A stretch of 64,000 nt of DNA from contig JAJRTE010000231.1 in the NCBI GenBank assembly GCA_024278455.1, forward strand, positions 1-64,000, given 5' to 3'. Origin of the DNA: Myxococcota bacterium. Lineage in GTDB: Bacteria > Myxococcota_A > UBA796 > JAJRTE01. This document shows positions 1 through 9,825 of this stretch, piece after piece. A model generated the notes under the pieces. The model made no database searches and was not told the origin of the DNA. It saw nothing but the letters and a program-made list of their open reading frames with translations. How positions within the stretch are numbered: the first letter of the stretch is position 1; each line of letters begins with the position of its first letter. The translations under genes were made by a program, and so were the position numbers.

Positions 1-153
1 GAAGGGGACCGCGCGCGCAAGGTTCCGGTTCGTACCGGGTTGCGGGGCGACGAGGGCGTGGAAATCCTCGAGGGGCTCACTGGCAACGAAGCGGTCATCG
101 TGGAGGGCGGTTTCGGCCTCGTCGATGGCGCCGAGGTCGAGGTGGCGAAGTGA
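1..153 (+). CDS. C-terminal end of RND efflux periplasmic adaptor (partial)
   Basis: Only the last 50 codons are in the window, ending in TGA at 151-153. The visible text (VRTGLRGDEGVEILEGL, then GNEAVIVEGGFGLVDGAEV) matches the membrane-proximal end of HlyD/AcrA-type adaptors, which commonly contains a G-L-x-G-x-x-V-E-I-L-x-G-L segment. The stop codon overlaps the GTG start of the RND pump by four bases (GTGA), so the two are translationally coupled. The adaptor would bridge the inner-membrane pump to an outer-membrane channel. The 5' part is missing, so full length and signal peptide cannot be judged. Confidence 0.8.
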   Translation, partial: EGDRARKVPVRTGLRGDEGVEILEGLTGNEAVIVEGGFGLVDGAEVEVAK

Positions 154-3100
154 AGGTCACTGACTTTTCGGTAGAGCGTCCCGTCTCCATCACCATGTTG
201 ATCCTGATTGTGCTCGTGCTTGGCGGTATCGCTTTTACGAGGCTGGGTATCGACATGTTGCCGGACGTCGACTATCCCACGCTCTCGGTCATGGTCCGGT
301 ATCCCGGGGCGCCCTCGCAGGAGATCGAGAGCCTGGTGACGAAGCCCTACGAAGGAGCGTTGGCCTCCATCGACAACCTGGAGACGATACGGTCGGTGTC
401 CCAGGAGGACGTGGCCTTCTTGATGCTGGATTTCGTGTGGGGCACCGATCTCGACGCTGCCGCGGCGGATATCCGGGAAGCGGTGGGCTTGATCGAATCC
501 TACATGCCTCCCGACGTGGAAGACCCCATCGTGGTGAAGTTCAACCTTGCCTCGCTGCCTGCGGCCATCTACGCGGTGTCGGGGATGAAGGACACGGTGG
601 CGTTGCGGGACCTGATGAAGGACACGGCACAGAGTCGTCTCGAGAGGTTGCCCGGGGTGGCCCAGGCAGCATTCTTCGGCGGGAGGACCGAAGAGATCCA
701 GGTGGACCTCGATCGCACGGCCATGGCTGGCTCAGGCGTGTCGCCGGATGCGGTGATCATGGCGCTGGCAGCCCAGAATCTGAATCTTCCGGCCGGGAGG
801 CAGGTTGCCGGACGCCGTGAATACCTCCTTCGGACCGTCGGCATGTTTCGGGACCTGAACGACATCGCCCAGACCGCGGTCGGGATCTCGCCGCGGACGG
901 GTTCGCCCATTTTCCTGAATTCGGTCGCCGAAGTGAAGCGCGCCACCAAGGAGATCCGCAGCATGGTGCGGGTGGGTGGGTTCGAGTCGCTCATGATGAT
1001 GATCATGAAGGAGTCTGGTGCGAATCCGCTCCAGGTCCGGAAGGCCTACATGGCGGAACTGGAGAGGCTCAAGAAGATCCTCCCGGAGGAAATCCATTTC
1101 GACCTCTTGATGGATACGGGCCGGGTCATCGAGATGCTGGCCGATTCGGTCACGCAAAACGGGCTCATCGGCGCGCTGCTGGCCGTCGTGATCATGTACC
1201 TTTTCCTTCGCAACGTGAGGCCGACCGCAACCATTGCCGTGGTGATCCCGTTGAGCTTGCTGACCACGTTCATCCCCATGTACTTCCTGGGCGAAACGCT
1301 CAACATGATGACCATGGGAGGCCTGGTCCTCGGCATCGGCATGCTGGTGGACAACGCCGTGGTGGTGATAGAGAACATCTTCCGTCACCTCGAGGGAGGG
1401 AAGGAGCGGCGTGAGGCGGCCAAGAGAGGCGCGGGGGAGGTGGGCATGGCCATCTCCGCCTCCACGTTCACGACCATGGTTGTGTTCCTCCCGATCCTGT
1501 TCAGCCAGGGCCTCGCGGGTCAGTTGGCTCGAGGCCTCGCCATTACTGTCGCGGCCGCGCTCTTTTACTCCCTGTTCGTCGCGCTCACCATCGTGCCCAT
1601 GCTGGCATCGATCTTCTTCTCCTCGGGTACCCAAGTCGGAAAGGACACGGGGCATCGGTTCAAGGCGTTCAAGCGTCGCTACGTCACGGTCCTGTCGTGG
1701 TGCGTCGATCATCGCAAGGCGACCTTCGGCGCGCTGGCAGCGCTTCTCGGCCTGACGGTGGGCGCCGCGTTCATGGTCGGCGCGGAGTTCATGCCCGATG
1801 AATCCAGGCCGATTCTCGTGGCGAAGGTCAGCCTGCCGGTCGGCTCGCCACTGGAGGAGACCTCGCAGGTGGCCAGGCGGATCGAACAGGTTTTCGAGCA
1901 GTTCGACGACGTGCTCGTGGTCGGCACGGTACTTGGCGTCGACGAGAACGACGCCGGAGCGGGCATGTCGCAGACCTCGAACACGGGCGTTCACGAGGCC
2001 ATGCTCTGGGCGCGATTAGAGGAGAAGACGAAGCGATCCATTCCCGGCAACAAGGTGTTGCAGGCCAAGATACGCGCGGCCTTGCCCGACATGGAGAACG
2101 TGGACTTCGAGTTCATCGACATGTCCTCGAGCATGGGCGGCGGGAGCACGCGGCCTATCGATATCAAGCTGTTCGGCGCCGATTTCGACACCCTCAAGTC
2201 CTGGTCTGAACGCATTGCCGACAGGATTTCGAGAATCAAGAGGCCCCCCTCGTTCCTGGAGCGGATCGAGTCGGCCCTGGGACTCGAGACGGCTTCCGGC
2301 GATGAGCCCCTGCTCATCGATGTGGATACTTCCATGCGGGTGGCCAAGCCGGAGATGCACATCGTCGTGGATCGCAGGAAAGCCGCCACCTACGGCCTGA
2401 CGGTCGGCCAGATCGCCACCACCATCAAGACGGCCACGCTCGGCACGGTGGCCACCCGGTATCGCGAGGCCGGAAAGGAGATCGACGTTCGCGTCCGGTA
2501 CGCTGAGCCGTACCGAGCGACCGAACAGGCGTTGGAGCAGATTATCCTGAACCTGCCCGCGGGGGGGACGCTCCCCCTCGGTCAGGTGGCCCGGATCGAA
2601 CCCGGGGAAGGGCCGGTCAAGATATCGCGCGAGAATCAGTCACGGGTCGTCTCCATCACGGCGGACATTGGGGAGACCAACCTGAACGAGGCCATGGGGC
2701 TGGTACAGGAAGCCATCCAGCCCTTGGTGCAGCAGCTTCCTCCGGGCTATCTTGTGGATTTCGGGGGCGAATTCGCCGACATGATCGACGCCTTCATCCA
2801 GCTCCTCGGCGCCATGGTCCTGGCTGTTCTCATGGTCTACATGGTGATGGCGAGCCAGTTCGAGAGCCTGTCGCACCCGCTGACGGTCATGTTCACCATG
2901 CCGCTCGCCTTCATCGGGGTGGTGTGGATTTTCTTCGTGACCGGGACTACCCTGTCGGTTCCGTCGTTCCTGGGGGTGATCATGCTCTCGGGAATCGTGG
3001 TCAACAATGGCATCGTGATGGTCGACTACATCAACCAGTTGCGTCGAGCCGGCCTGGACATCCGGGAGGCGGTAATCCAGGGGGCGGCGACGCGACTCCG

Positions 3101-3347
3101 GCCGGTGCTCATTACTTCGCTGACCACGGTCACCGGGATGCTGCCCATGGCCCTGAGTCGTGGAGAAGGCTCTGAAACCATGTCACCGCTGGCGCTCACC
3201 GTGATAGGCGGCCTTCTGGCCGCCACGGTGTTCACCCTGGTCATCGTCCCGGTGGCCTACCTGTTCGTGGATACAGCATCCAGCAAGGTATCGGCGTTCT
3301 GGATGAGACGTCTTCACAGGGCCGAGTTCGCGGGGCCCGCGGATTGA
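150..3347 (+). CDS. RND-family efflux transporter permease (AcrB/MdtB-like)
   Basis: This 1065-residue protein has the usual length of hydrophobe/amphiphile-efflux RND pumps. It opens with the family-typical FSVERPVSITMLILIVLVLGG first membrane helix. A second helix block (about residues 340-480) carries GIGMLVDNAVVVIENI, with the proton-relay aspartate. Two large periplasmic porter domains follow helices 1 and 7, and a final helix bundle lies at about 870-1040. It should export small hydrophobic compounds by proton antiport with the adaptor just upstream. The start is GTG at 150, inside the adaptor stop codon. It ends 117 bases before the convergent dnaE gene. Substrate cannot be predicted. 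Confidence 0.93.
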   Translation: MKVTDFSVERPVSITMLILIVLVLGGIAFTRLGIDMLPDVDYPTLSVMVRYPGAPSQEIESLVTKPYEGALASIDNLETIRSVSQEDVAFLMLDFVWGTDLDAAAADIREAVGLIESYMPPDVEDPIVVKFNLASLPAAIYAVSGMKDTVALRDLMKDTAQSRLERLPGVAQAAFFGGRTEEIQVDLDRTAMAGSGVSPDAVIMALAAQNLNLPAGRQVAGRREYLLRTVGMFRDLNDIAQTAVGISPRTGSPIFLNSVAEVKRATKEIRSMVRVGGFESLMMMIMKESGANPLQVRKAYMAELERLKKILPEEIHFDLLMDTGRVIEMLADSVTQNGLIGALLAVVIMYLFLRNVRPTATIAVVIPLSLLTTFIPMYFLGETLNMMTMGGLVLGIGMLVDNAVVVIENIFRHLEGGKERREAAKRGAGEVGMAISASTFTTMVVFLPILFSQGLAGQLARGLAITVAAALFYSLFVALTIVPMLASIFFSSGTQVGKDTGHRFKAFKRRYVTVLSWCVDHRKATFGALAALLGLTVGAAFMVGAEFMPDESRPILVAKVSLPVGSPLEETSQVARRIEQVFEQFDDVLVVGTVLGVDENDAGAGMSQTSNTGVHEAMLWARLEEKTKRSIPGNKVLQAKIRAALPDMENVDFEFIDMSSSMGGGSTRPIDIKLFGADFDTLKSWSERIADRISRIKRPPSFLERIESALGLETASGDEPLLIDVDTSMRVAKPEMHIVVDRRKAATYGLTVGQIATTIKTATLGTVATRYREAGKEIDVRVRYAEPYRATEQALEQIILNLPAGGTLPLGQVARIEPGEGPVKISRENQSRVVSITADIGETNLNEAMGLVQEAIQPLVQQLPPGYLVDFGGEFADMIDAFIQLLGAMVLAVLMVYMVMASQFESLSHPLTVMFTMPLAFIGVVWIFFVTGTTLSVPSFLGVIMLSGIVVNNGIVMVDYINQLRRAGLDIREAVIQGAATRLRPVLITSLTTVTGMLPMALSRGEGSETMSPLALTVIGGLLAATVFTLVIVPVAYLFVDTASSKVSAFWMRRLHRAEFAGPAD

Positions 3348-3464
3348 GGGTCGCTGCGGCGTGACCGTGGAGGTGGCGAGGCCGTTCGCACCACGGCAAG
3401 CGTGCCGGGCGGCGGGAGCCGCGACGTGGCCCTCGGCCTGCCAGTGCCGCCGGCCGCCGTGGGG

Positions 3465-6400
3465 TCACAGGTAGGCCGCGACGGGCTCTCCGAACAAGCG
3501 CTCGGTCTCCTGTTGCAACGATTCCGATGCCTTGAGCCTGTAGCGCTCCAGGGGAAGAATGGTGCGCACGAGCTGGTCGTCGATCCTGGTGTGGAGTTCC
3601 AGCGTTGCGGGCAGTTCTCCGGCGTGGCGCTTCAGAATGTCCTCCAGTGCCCGGAGCCGGGGTTCCGAGGCTTTTTCCAGTGGGACCTGGAAGACGATCC
3701 GCCGGGCGTGCGCTTCGCGTGCTTCGGAGAGGAGCCGGATCTCCTCGGCCCGGATTTTCGGTTGGTCGTTCTTCCTGTCCAGTTTTCCACGAACGAGAAT
3801 CGGCGCCTCGTTCTCCTCGCTGATGAGGCTGACATGGGTCTGGTACTCGCCCTGGAACACAACGATCTCGATCGTCCCTTCCATGTCCTCCAGGGTGAGG
3901 AAAGCCATGCGTCCCCCTGACTTCGTGTTGATCACCTTGCGGGCGGACACGGTGCCCGCGACGGCCACGTCCCGCCCGTGAGGGAGGCCGGCGATTTTCC
4001 GGAGCGATCCTGTCGTGAGGCGTTTGAGTTCGGCCGCATACTGCTCCATGGGGTGGCCAGAGAGGTAGAAGCCGAAGGCGTCCTTTTCAGCGGCGAGGCG
4101 GTCGCTCTCGGTCCATTCCGGGAGGTCGGGGAGTTTCACGTGCACGCGCATGCCGGCGCCGAACAGCCCCATTTGTCCCGATGCCTTTTCTCTCTGGTAG
4201 GACTGGGCGGCGTCCACGGCCCGGTCCAGCCCGCCGATCAGCGTGGCACGTCCCTGTCCCAGCCGGTCGAACGCGCCGCTCTTGATGAGATTCTCGAGGA
4301 CCTTCTTGTTGACCCTCTTCAGGTCCACCTCTTCGCAAAAGTGTGCCAGGCTCTTGAACCCTTCCTTGAGCTGCTCGCGGGCCGCGACGATGGCCTCCAC
4401 CGCGCCTTCCCCGACCCCCTTGATGGCCGAAAGGCCGAACAGGATCTTGCCTTCGTGCACTGTGAACGGGCCGCTGGACAGGTTGATGTCCGGTGGCAGC
4501 ACGTCGATGCCCGCCTCCCTGGCATTGGCGACGTAGTGCATCACCTTGTCGGTGTTGTTCCTTTCGATCGTCAGCAGGGCGGCGAAGAACTCGGGTTTGT
4601 GGTGTGCCTTGAGGTAGGCGGTCTGGTAGGCGACGTAGCCATAAGCTGCCGAGTGGGACTTGTTGAAGCCGTATTCGGCGAACTTGGCCATCAGGTCGAA
4701 CAGTTCCCTGGCCTTGTGAGGATCGATGCCGTTTTCCTTGGCGCCTGCCAGGAATCGCTCTTGCTGCTGGGCCATGACCTTGGCGTCCTTCTTCCCCATG
4801 GCCCTTCGCAGTAGATCCGCTTCTCCCAGGGAGTAGTTGGCAAGCTTCGAGGCGATCATCATGACCTGCTCCTGGTACACGATGACGCCGTAGGTGTTTT
4901 TGAGGATGGGTTCCAGTTCCGGAAGCAGGTAGGTCACTTTCTGGCGGCCATGCTTTCGGGCCACGAAGTCGTCGACCATGCCGGACTGCAGTGGACCTGG
5001 ACGGTAAAGCGCCACCAGCGCGATGACATCCTCGAGGACTGATGGTTTCAGCTTGACGACCAAGTCCCGCATCCCGCTCGATTCGAGTTGGAATACGCCA
5101 ATGGTATCGCCTGCCTGGAGGAGGGCGAACGTGTCCGGGTCGTCGAGCGGAATGTCATCGATCTGGAATTCGTCGTCCGGGGAGTGGATGAGCCCTTGTT
5201 TTCTTCGGGCGTCGTTTATCATCTCCACGGCGTACTGGATCTGGTCCAGCGTCTTGAGCCCGAGAAAGTCGAACTTGATGAGCCCGACCGCTTCGGCGCC
5301 CTTCATGTCGTACTGGGTGACGACGGTGTTCTGGTCCACCTTGTACAGGGGCACGACGTCGGCGAGGTCCACGTCGCAAATCACGACCCCTGCTGCGTGC
5401 ACGGAGGTGTGGCGTGTCACGCCTTCGAGCCGCTGGGCGTACTCGAGGAGTTCCGCGATGCGGGGGTCCTTTTCGGCGAGTTGCTTGAACCGCGGCTCGC
5501 CCGCGATGGCCTGCTCGAGCCTGATTCCTGGAACGTCGGGTATCATCTTCGAAATCTTGTCCACTTCCGCATAGGGAAGTTCCATGACCCGGCCCACATC
5601 CTTGATGACGCCTCGAGCCAGCATCTTCCCGAACGTCACGATCTGGCAGACCCGGGCGTCGCCGCCGTATCGCTCGCTGACGTAACGAATCACTTCCTCG
5701 CGGCGTTGCATGCAGAAATCGACGTCGATATCCGGCATGTTGACCCGTTCTGGGTTGAGGAACCGCTGAAACAGGAGGTCGTATTCGATCGGATCGATGT
5801 CGGTGATGCGCATCGCATAGGCCACCAGGGAGCCTGCGGCGGACCCCCGTCCCGGTCCGACGGGAATGCCACGGTCCTTGGCCCAGTTGATGAAATCCTG
5901 GACGATGAGGAAGTAGCCCGCGAATCCCATGGAGACGATGGTCTCGAGTTCCGTTTCGAGACGTTCGTAGTACTGTTTCGCGTGGGCCTCGATCGCTTCA
6001 CCGGACATGCCCTTCCGTTCTTTCCAGTGCCGCTTCAGCCTGCGCAGCCGCCGCTCGAGGCCTTCCCTGGCCAGGCGGCGCATCTCGTCGTCGTAGTCGA
6101 CGTGGGCATCCGCGCTTTCGCCGGGGCGGGTATACCTGGGAAACCGGTATTCCCCGAATTTCATCTCGAACTGGCACCGCTCGGCGATCTGCCCGGAAGC
6201 CGAGAGCGCCTCATGGTCGTGGGGAAACAGGGCTGCCATGTCGGCGGGGCTCTTGAGGTAGAATTCGGGATTGTAGACAGAATCGCGGTTGGGATCGTTG
6301 AAGTTCTTGCCCTGCCCGATACATAGCAGCACATCGTGGGGCCGGTAATCCTCCTGGCAGAGGTAGTGGGTGTCGTTGGTGATGACCATGGGCAGCCCCA

Positions 6401-7016
6401 GGCGGGCGGCGATGTCCCGGAGTCCGGCGTTGCACTTCTGTTGCAGATCAATGCCGTGGTCTTGCAGTTCCAGGAAGAACCTGGGCGTCTCGGTGGGGCG
6501 CAACGGATCTTCCGGCGTGAAAATGCTGGCGAGCGTCTCGGCGACCTGGAAGGCCTCGTCGTCCCGTCCGTGTACCAGCTTGTCGTTGACAGGCCCGCGG
6601 ATGCATGCCGAAAGCGCGATCACCCCCTCGTTGTGCGCGCGCAACAGTTCCATGTCGATTCGGGGTCGGTAGTAGAACCCCTCGAGATAGGCCGCTGACA
6701 CCAGACGGCACAGGTTCTTGTAGCCAATGGGGTTCATCGCCAGGAGCACCAGGTGGGTATATCGCTGCCCGGGGGTACGATCCCGGTGGTCGCGAGGCGC
6801 CACGTAGGCCTCCACACCAATGATCGGCTTGACACCGGCCTTCTTGGCGGCCTTGTAGAAGTGGATCGCGCCGAACATGTTGCCGTGGTCCGTGACGGCC
6901 ACGGCAGGCATGCCGAGCGCAGAGACTTTCTCCACCAGCGGATCGAGCTGGGTGCTGGCGTCCAGCAGGCTGTACTGGGTGTGAAGGTGCAAGTGGACGA
7001 AATTGGGCTCGGTCAT
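3465..7016 (-). CDS. dnaE: DNA polymerase III alpha subunit
   Basis: The 1183-residue product is the replicative polymerase catalytic subunit and has full DnaE1 length. The N-terminal PHP domain (about 1-280) starts FVHLHLHTQYSLLDAST. The palm has GRGSAAGSLVAYAM near residue 390 and the catalytic PDIDVDFC near 424. A helix-hairpin-helix region is followed by an OB fold near 1010-1080 (SGGRMAFLTLEDMEGTIEI). The ATG at 7016 is preceded by a purine-rich GGAAGGGGAG-like ribosome site. A well-formed sigma-70 promoter lies about 110 bases upstream. No frameshift or missing catalytic residue was seen. Confidence 0.97.
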   Translation of the reverse strand: MTEPNFVHLHLHTQYSLLDASTQLDPLVEKVSALGMPAVAVTDHGNMFGAIHFYKAAKKAGVKPIIGVEAYVAPRDHRDRTPGQRYTHLVLLAMNPIGYKNLCRLVSAAYLEGFYYRPRIDMELLRAHNEGVIALSACIRGPVNDKLVHGRDDEAFQVAETLASIFTPEDPLRPTETPRFFLELQDHGIDLQQKCNAGLRDIAARLGLPMVITNDTHYLCQEDYRPHDVLLCIGQGKNFNDPNRDSVYNPEFYLKSPADMAALFPHDHEALSASGQIAERCQFEMKFGEYRFPRYTRPGESADAHVDYDDEMRRLAREGLERRLRRLKRHWKERKGMSGEAIEAHAKQYYERLETELETIVSMGFAGYFLIVQDFINWAKDRGIPVGPGRGSAAGSLVAYAMRITDIDPIEYDLLFQRFLNPERVNMPDIDVDFCMQRREEVIRYVSERYGGDARVCQIVTFGKMLARGVIKDVGRVMELPYAEVDKISKMIPDVPGIRLEQAIAGEPRFKQLAEKDPRIAELLEYAQRLEGVTRHTSVHAAGVVICDVDLADVVPLYKVDQNTVVTQYDMKGAEAVGLIKFDFLGLKTLDQIQYAVEMINDARRKQGLIHSPDDEFQIDDIPLDDPDTFALLQAGDTIGVFQLESSGMRDLVVKLKPSVLEDVIALVALYRPGPLQSGMVDDFVARKHGRQKVTYLLPELEPILKNTYGVIVYQEQVMMIASKLANYSLGEADLLRRAMGKKDAKVMAQQQERFLAGAKENGIDPHKARELFDLMAKFAEYGFNKSHSAAYGYVAYQTAYLKAHHKPEFFAALLTIERNNTDKVMHYVANAREAGIDVLPPDINLSSGPFTVHEGKILFGLSAIKGVGEGAVEAIVAAREQLKEGFKSLAHFCEEVDLKRVNKKVLENLIKSGAFDRLGQGRATLIGGLDRAVDAAQSYQREKASGQMGLFGAGMRVHVKLPDLPEWTESDRLAAEKDAFGFYLSGHPMEQYAAELKRLTTGSLRKIAGLPHGRDVAVAGTVSARKVINTKSGGRMAFLTLEDMEGTIEIVVFQGEYQTHVSLISEENEAPILVRGKLDRKNDQPKIRAEEIRLLSEAREAHARRIVFQVPLEKASEPRLRALEDILKRHAGELPATLELHTRIDDQLVRTILPLERYRLKASESLQQETERLFGEPVAAYL

Positions 7017-7122
7017 GCCGCTCCCCTTCCGCTTCGGGTTGGTGTTGACTCCTGCTCACGCCTCGAAACAGCCGCCGGCCGAAAGCGGCTCGAGCCACGC
7101 GGTACGGCCGCCGGTGCCTTGC

Positions 7123-7150
7123 ATTCTACCCGCAGGAAAGTGCCCGTCAA
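7123..7150 (-). promoter_or_regulatory. sigma-70 promoter for dnaE
   Basis: Read on the minus strand, TTGACG (7145-7150) and TAGAAT (7123-7128) are separated by 16 bases, close to the TTGACA/TATAAT consensus. Transcription would start near 7116, leaving a leader of about 100 bases before the dnaE ATG. Confidence 0.6.
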
Positions 7151-7479
7151 CAGGTTTGGGCGCTTCCCGATCCTGGGCATGCCACGCTTCGACTACACGG
7201 TGTTGTTGCTATTTCTTCAACGAAAACGGGACAGTGCGGACGCCATGGCACTTCTGCGCAGTGTGCGTGACAACGGCAGTCTGCGCCGGGGACGACGGCC
7301 CCGGCCAGCGGGACCTGGGGCCAAGGATGCCGTGCCCCGCCCGGGTGTCGCGGTATCCGCGAGAGTACGAAGAGCATGCCACGGCCCGGTGGGGTCAAGG
7401 CCGTGGCTTGATCGGCGGTAGCTCTTCGGCTAGAGTATCCCATCGCGCTCCATGCCGCAGGAGCTTGTCCGAGGTATCC
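7151..7479. other. Intergenic region between divergent dnaE and transglutaminase gene
   Basis: Open frames here are long only because of high GC. They show no recognisable domain and no ribosome site at a plausible start. The region holds the two divergent promoters and a slightly AT-richer stretch around 7195-7230. Nothing else was seen. Confidence 0.5.
7408..7436 (+). promoter_or_regulatory. sigma-70 promoter for transglutaminase/ABC exporter operon
   Basis: TTGATC (7408-7413) and TAGAGT (7431-7436) are spaced by 17 bases. The predicted start of transcription is near 7443, about 37 bases before the ATG at 7480. Confidence 0.5.
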
Positions 7480-8973
7480 ATGCTGTCGCGAACGCTTGCC
7501 TTCTGGCTCGAGACGATCGTCGTTGTCGCCTGGGCCGCCCTGATGGTCCACTCCCAGGTTCGGATGACCGTTTCCGCCGGCACGGCCGGCGAAGGTCTGG
7601 AACTCCTCAACACCGTGACCGATGGCCCGGGAACGGAATGGATGTCCGTCTACCTCGAGGGCAAGAAGATAGGGTGCGGTTTTTCCGACAAGATCAAGCA
7701 GCGTGACGGCTATCGACTCCAGGAACGCACCTACCTCCGCCTGAGAGCGTTCGACCAGGATCGGGAGATCGTCACCGCCCTGGTCGCTTCTACCGACAAT
7801 GCACACCGCTTGCGCCATTTCGACTTCATGCTCTCGGCGCCTCCGAGCAGTATCCACGTCTCCGGGACGGTCCGGGGCAACATCCTGGACCTCGAGATCG
7901 ACACAGCGGGCGAACGGCGCACGCAGCAGGTTCGCCTCGAGGAGATTCCCGAGCTGTCGGTCACGTTCAAGGAACGTTTTCTCGAGCAGAAACCCGGGGC
8001 TGGCGATACTCTCGATCTGCCCTATTTCGATCCCGTGACGCTTTCGAAGCAGACGCTCCACCTCGAGGTTCTTCGGGAGGGATACGCGCAGGTCGATGGC
8101 GAGCGTGTGCGCACCTTCGAGATTCGTACATCCTATCATGGGCTCGAGAGTACGGCCATCGTGACGGAAGAAGGCGTCACACTGGAAGAGACCAACGCGT
8201 TGGGGATGAAGGTCAAGCGGGAAACGAGGGAGCAAGCAGTCAACCAAGGGTGGGGCGACGGGCAATCGCCGGTGGACATCGTGGCCCTGTCTGCCGTTCC
8301 GGTGGACCACCCCATCGCCGGCGCGCGGTCCACGCGGTATCTCCATGCGCGGTTGTCGGGCGGGGGCGTGGAGGTCCTGCTCGGCCCGCCGCCGGAAGGG
8401 TTGCGTCCCGGCGAAGTGAAGGTTCGGGTCATCGACCGGGCCCGGTGGCGTTCCTACCGGATCCCGATGGTCGATCCGCGGTTCTCCGATACCCTCGCGG
8501 ACAGCCCCATGATCCAGAAGGACGACCCCAAGATCATGCGGGTTGCGCAGGCGATCATCGGTGACGTGACCGAAGCGGATGAGGCGGCTGCACTTCTCAA
8601 TAGTTGGGTTCACGACAAGCTGCACAAGGAACCGGTGATGGGAGTCCCTTCGGCCCTGGAAATCCTGGCCGCGCAGAAAGGGGACTGCAACGAGCACACG
8701 ACGCTGTTCACCGCGCTGGCGAGGGCTGTGGGTATTCCTACCCGGATGGCGGCGGGGCTCGTCTATTCCGGCGACACCGGCGGCGTGCCGGGATTCTACT
8801 ATCATGCCTGGCCCGAGGTATATCTTGGATCGTGGATCGCCATCGATCCCACATTCGGGCAGTTTCCCGCCGACGCCACCCATATCAAACTTGTCGAGGG
8901 GGATCTCGAGGAGCAATTGGCCCTGGTGCGGGTCGTGGGCAACCTGCAGATCGACGTGCTCGAGGTCTATTGA
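7480..8973 (+). CDS. Membrane-anchored transglutaminase-like protein
   Basis: The 497-residue protein begins with an uncleaved signal/anchor helix (LETIVVVAWAALMVHSQ) followed by a long extracytoplasmic region. A transglutaminase-like (papain-fold) domain occupies the last third. The candidate triad is Cys in KGDCNEHTTLF, His in YYHAWPEVYLG and Asp in AIDPTFGQFP. Start choice: the frame stays open far upstream, but the ATG at 7480 has GAGGT just before it, lies downstream of a good promoter and gives a proper N-terminal helix. It is followed after 31 bases by an ABC ATPase and then a permease, so the three probably form one operon. Bacterial proteins of this fold are usually peptidases or amide hydrolases; the substrate is unknown. 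Confidence 0.85.
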   Translation: MLSRTLAFWLETIVVVAWAALMVHSQVRMTVSAGTAGEGLELLNTVTDGPGTEWMSVYLEGKKIGCGFSDKIKQRDGYRLQERTYLRLRAFDQDREIVTALVASTDNAHRLRHFDFMLSAPPSSIHVSGTVRGNILDLEIDTAGERRTQQVRLEEIPELSVTFKERFLEQKPGAGDTLDLPYFDPVTLSKQTLHLEVLREGYAQVDGERVRTFEIRTSYHGLESTAIVTEEGVTLEETNALGMKVKRETREQAVNQGWGDGQSPVDIVALSAVPVDHPIAGARSTRYLHARLSGGGVEVLLGPPPEGLRPGEVKVRVIDRARWRSYRIPMVDPRFSDTLADSPMIQKDDPKIMRVAQAIIGDVTEADEAAALLNSWVHDKLHKEPVMGVPSALEILAAQKGDCNEHTTLFTALARAVGIPTRMAAGLVYSGDTGGVPGFYYHAWPEVYLGSWIAIDPTFGQFPADATHIKLVEGDLEEQLALVRVVGNLQIDVLEVY

Positions 8974-9004
8974 AACCGCGGGAGCGAAAGGGAGGCGTGT
9001 GGAG

Positions 9005-9781
9005 ATGGACGCGATGATCGTGATGCGTGGCGCGAGCAAGCTGTACGGGGAGTTCCAGGCCGTCCATCCGCTCGACTTGACCGTGGGACGGGGAGAAGTG
9101 TTCGGGTTCCTCGGACCGAATGGTGCCGGCAAGACAACGACTATCAAGATGCTCGGGGGGATCATGCGTCCCTCGGCCGGACAGATCACGGTGGCGGGGA
9201 TCGACATGATGGCGGACCCGGTTTCGGCCAAGCAACGGATCGGCTACATCCCGGACCGTCCCTACTTGTACGAGAAGCTCACCGCGTTCGAGTTTCTGAG
9301 GTTCATCGCAGGCGTCTTCGACGTGCCGAAGGACACGTTCGAGAAACGCGCGGCGGTGCTGGCGGAGAGGTTCGGTATCGGCAACTGGATGGACGCCTTG
9401 ATCGAAGGGTTCAGCCACGGGATGAAGCAGCGGCTCGTGCTGGTCGCTGCGCTGATACATCAACCTGAGTTGATCATCGTCGACGAGCCGATGGTGGGTC
9501 TGGACCCCAAGGGGGCAAGGCTGGTCAAGAACATGTTCCGGGAACAGGCAGCAGGAGGTGGCACCGTGTTTCTGTCCACCCATTCCCTCGAGGTCGCGGA
9601 GGAAGTCTGCGACCGCATCGCCATCATTCAGGATGGCCGGCTGCGTGCCCTCGGTACCATGGCGGAGTTGCGCCGGCAGGCGGGCGCCGAGGCAGATCTC
9701 GAGACGGTTTTCCTCTCCCTGACCGGGGACGTGGATCACCAGGAGGCGATTCGGGGTCTCAAGGAGAAGGAAGGCGACTGA
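9005..9781 (+). CDS. ABC transporter ATP-binding protein (ABC-2 exporter type)
   Basis: The 258-residue ATPase has Walker A GPNGAGKT, a variant signature FSHGMKQR in place of LSGGQ, Walker B LIIVDEP and an H-loop in FLSTHSLEVAEE. This pattern is typical of CcmA/NatA-type ATPases of ABC-2 exporters. The ATG at 9005 follows a GGGAGG-rich stretch. It lies 31 bases after the transglutaminase-like gene and 44 bases before the permease, so it should energise that permease. Export of a lipid, peptide or polysaccharide component is possible; the sequence does not decide. Confidence 0.9.
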   Translation: MDAMIVMRGASKLYGEFQAVHPLDLTVGRGEVFGFLGPNGAGKTTTIKMLGGIMRPSAGQITVAGIDMMADPVSAKQRIGYIPDRPYLYEKLTAFEFLRFIAGVFDVPKDTFEKRAAVLAERFGIGNWMDALIEGFSHGMKQRLVLVAALIHQPELIIVDEPMVGLDPKGARLVKNMFREQAAGGGTVFLSTHSLEVAEEVCDRIAIIQDGRLRALGTMAELRRQAGAEADLETVFLSLTGDVDHQEAIRGLKEKEGD

Positions 9782-9825
9782 AGGAGTAGCCGCGTGGCGT
9801 CGCGCCCGTCCGCCGGGAGGGTCGA

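Noticed and set aside
5088-6326. 412-residue plus-strand frame inside dnaE
   Set aside because: It is antisense to strongly conserved dnaE sequence, with composition explained by the opposite strand.
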